NCBI RefSeq assembly: GCF_023914155.1
Contig: NZ_JAMWYS010000053.1
Location: 149,339 to 213,338 of the forward strand
Length of the DNA stretch: 64,000 nt
Direction of reading: 5' to 3'
Source of the DNA: Solitalea agri
GTDB taxonomy: Bacteria; Bacteroidota; Bacteroidia; Sphingobacteriales; Sphingobacteriaceae
This document shows positions 63,701-64,000 of the stretch, piece by piece. The notes below the pieces were generated by a model. That model was not told where the DNA came from, ran no database searches, and was given only the letters and a program-made list of their open reading frames with translations. The position numbers and the translations under genes were made by a program. Numbering within the stretch: the stretch's first letter is position 1; each line of letters starts with the position of its first letter.

Positions 63701-64000
63701 TGAAAACGGTTAGTTGATCGATCAAATCGGTTAAGTCCGCCACCATCAGTTCCTATCCAAATGTTGCCCTGATGGTCTTCACAAAAAGCTTTTACATTGT
63801 TGTAGCTCAGGCTAAAAGGGTTGGTTTCTTGTCGATAAAGGTTGAATTTTTGAGCTTGCGGACAATAAACATTTAGTCCACCGCGATGAGTACCGATCCA
63901 AAGATTGCCTTGTTTATCTTCAAAAAGCGCTGATACAGTTCGTTGCGAAAGGCTATTGCTGTTGCCAGTTTCATTGGTGAAGTTTTTGAAACCCTTGTTT
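60751..64000 (-). CDS. Hybrid two-component sensor-regulator (HTCS), 5' end outside the window
   Basis: Large inner-membrane sensor combining all parts of a two-component system; the frame stays open to the right edge, so the start is missing. From the N-terminus: repeated propeller blades (for example [28 protein letters not shown]), a Y_Y_Y domain ([20 protein letters not shown]), a transmembrane helix ([18 protein letters not shown]), a HisKA domain ([20 protein letters not shown]), a HATPase ([23 protein letters not shown]), a receiver ([26 protein letters not shown]) and an AraC-type HTH ([20 protein letters not shown]). HTCS proteins control glycan-use loci; its target here may lie beyond the window. 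The internal Met at 63582 is not the start. Confidence 0.93.
   Translation of the reverse strand, partial: [1082 protein letters not shown]

Overview
The window comes from a member of the Bacteroidota, most likely a sphingobacterial relative (Pedobacter/Solitalea type). The basis is the gene content: three SusC/SusD pairs, FecI/FecR sigma and anti-sigma pairs, DUF4369-TlpA thioredoxins, a hybrid two-component sensor, and TAnnTTTG-type promoter boxes. It is ordinary chromosome with a few mobile-element scars. I found no rRNA, tRNA, CRISPR array, prophage or intact transposase.

Layout. (1) 1-9.7 kb: an ECF sigma factor, its FecR anti-sigma factor, a SusC receptor with an STN signalling domain, SusD, and two thioredoxin-fold proteins. 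(2) 9.7-17.0 kb, minus strand: a tight five-gene operon encoding a SWIM zinc-finger protein, a DUF5691-like repeat protein, a MoxR-type AAA+ ATPase, a DUF5682-like protein with TraB/ChaN-like motifs, and a von Willebrand A protein. It looks like a complete NTP-dependent machine of unknown purpose and is the best candidate here for an uncharacterised system. (3) 17.3-19.7 kb: a UraA-type nucleobase permease and a NadR-type bifunctional NAD-salvage enzyme. (4) 19.8-22.7 kb, minus: an ArnT/PMT-type GT39 membrane glycosyltransferase overlapping a polyisoprenyl-phosphate GT2, then an AHSA1-type SRPBCC protein. (5) 22.9-31.2 kb: a second sigma/FecR/SusC/SusD/TlpA locus with the same plan as region 1.

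(6) 31.2-34.8 kb: an intergenic stretch with a terminator, a possible structured RNA and a MITE-like remnant, then an AsnC/Lrp regulator divergent from ornithine aminotransferase and arginase (arginine catabolism). The lrp-rocD gap holds three direct repeats at 20- and 30-bp spacing. (7) 34.9-37.7 kb: a YheT-type hydrolase, a PlsC-type acyltransferase and a decayed region with a dispersed repeat, an ORF6N-domain relic and six perfect-length 11-bp tandem units.

(8) 37.7-57.3 kb: a carbohydrate-utilisation region. A GH2 enzyme and a small secreted protein come first. They are followed by a membrane-spanning propeller/Y_Y_Y/LuxR-HTH regulator and a polysaccharide utilisation locus: SusC, SusD, a LamG lipoprotein, two tandem PF10091 (GH144-type) enzymes, a GH43-type enzyme with discoidin domain, and a GH3 beta-glucosidase. 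PF10091 plus GH3 suggests beta-1,2-glucan as substrate. A decayed copy of the regulator's 3' end lies just after the regulator. (9) 57.5-64 kb: SRPBCC and GNAT genes, a serine beta-lactamase-fold hydrolase, a toxin-antitoxin pair whose ParE toxin is frameshifted, and a hybrid two-component sensor that runs off the right edge.

Functions are assigned from recognisable motifs and family knowledge only; no database search was possible.
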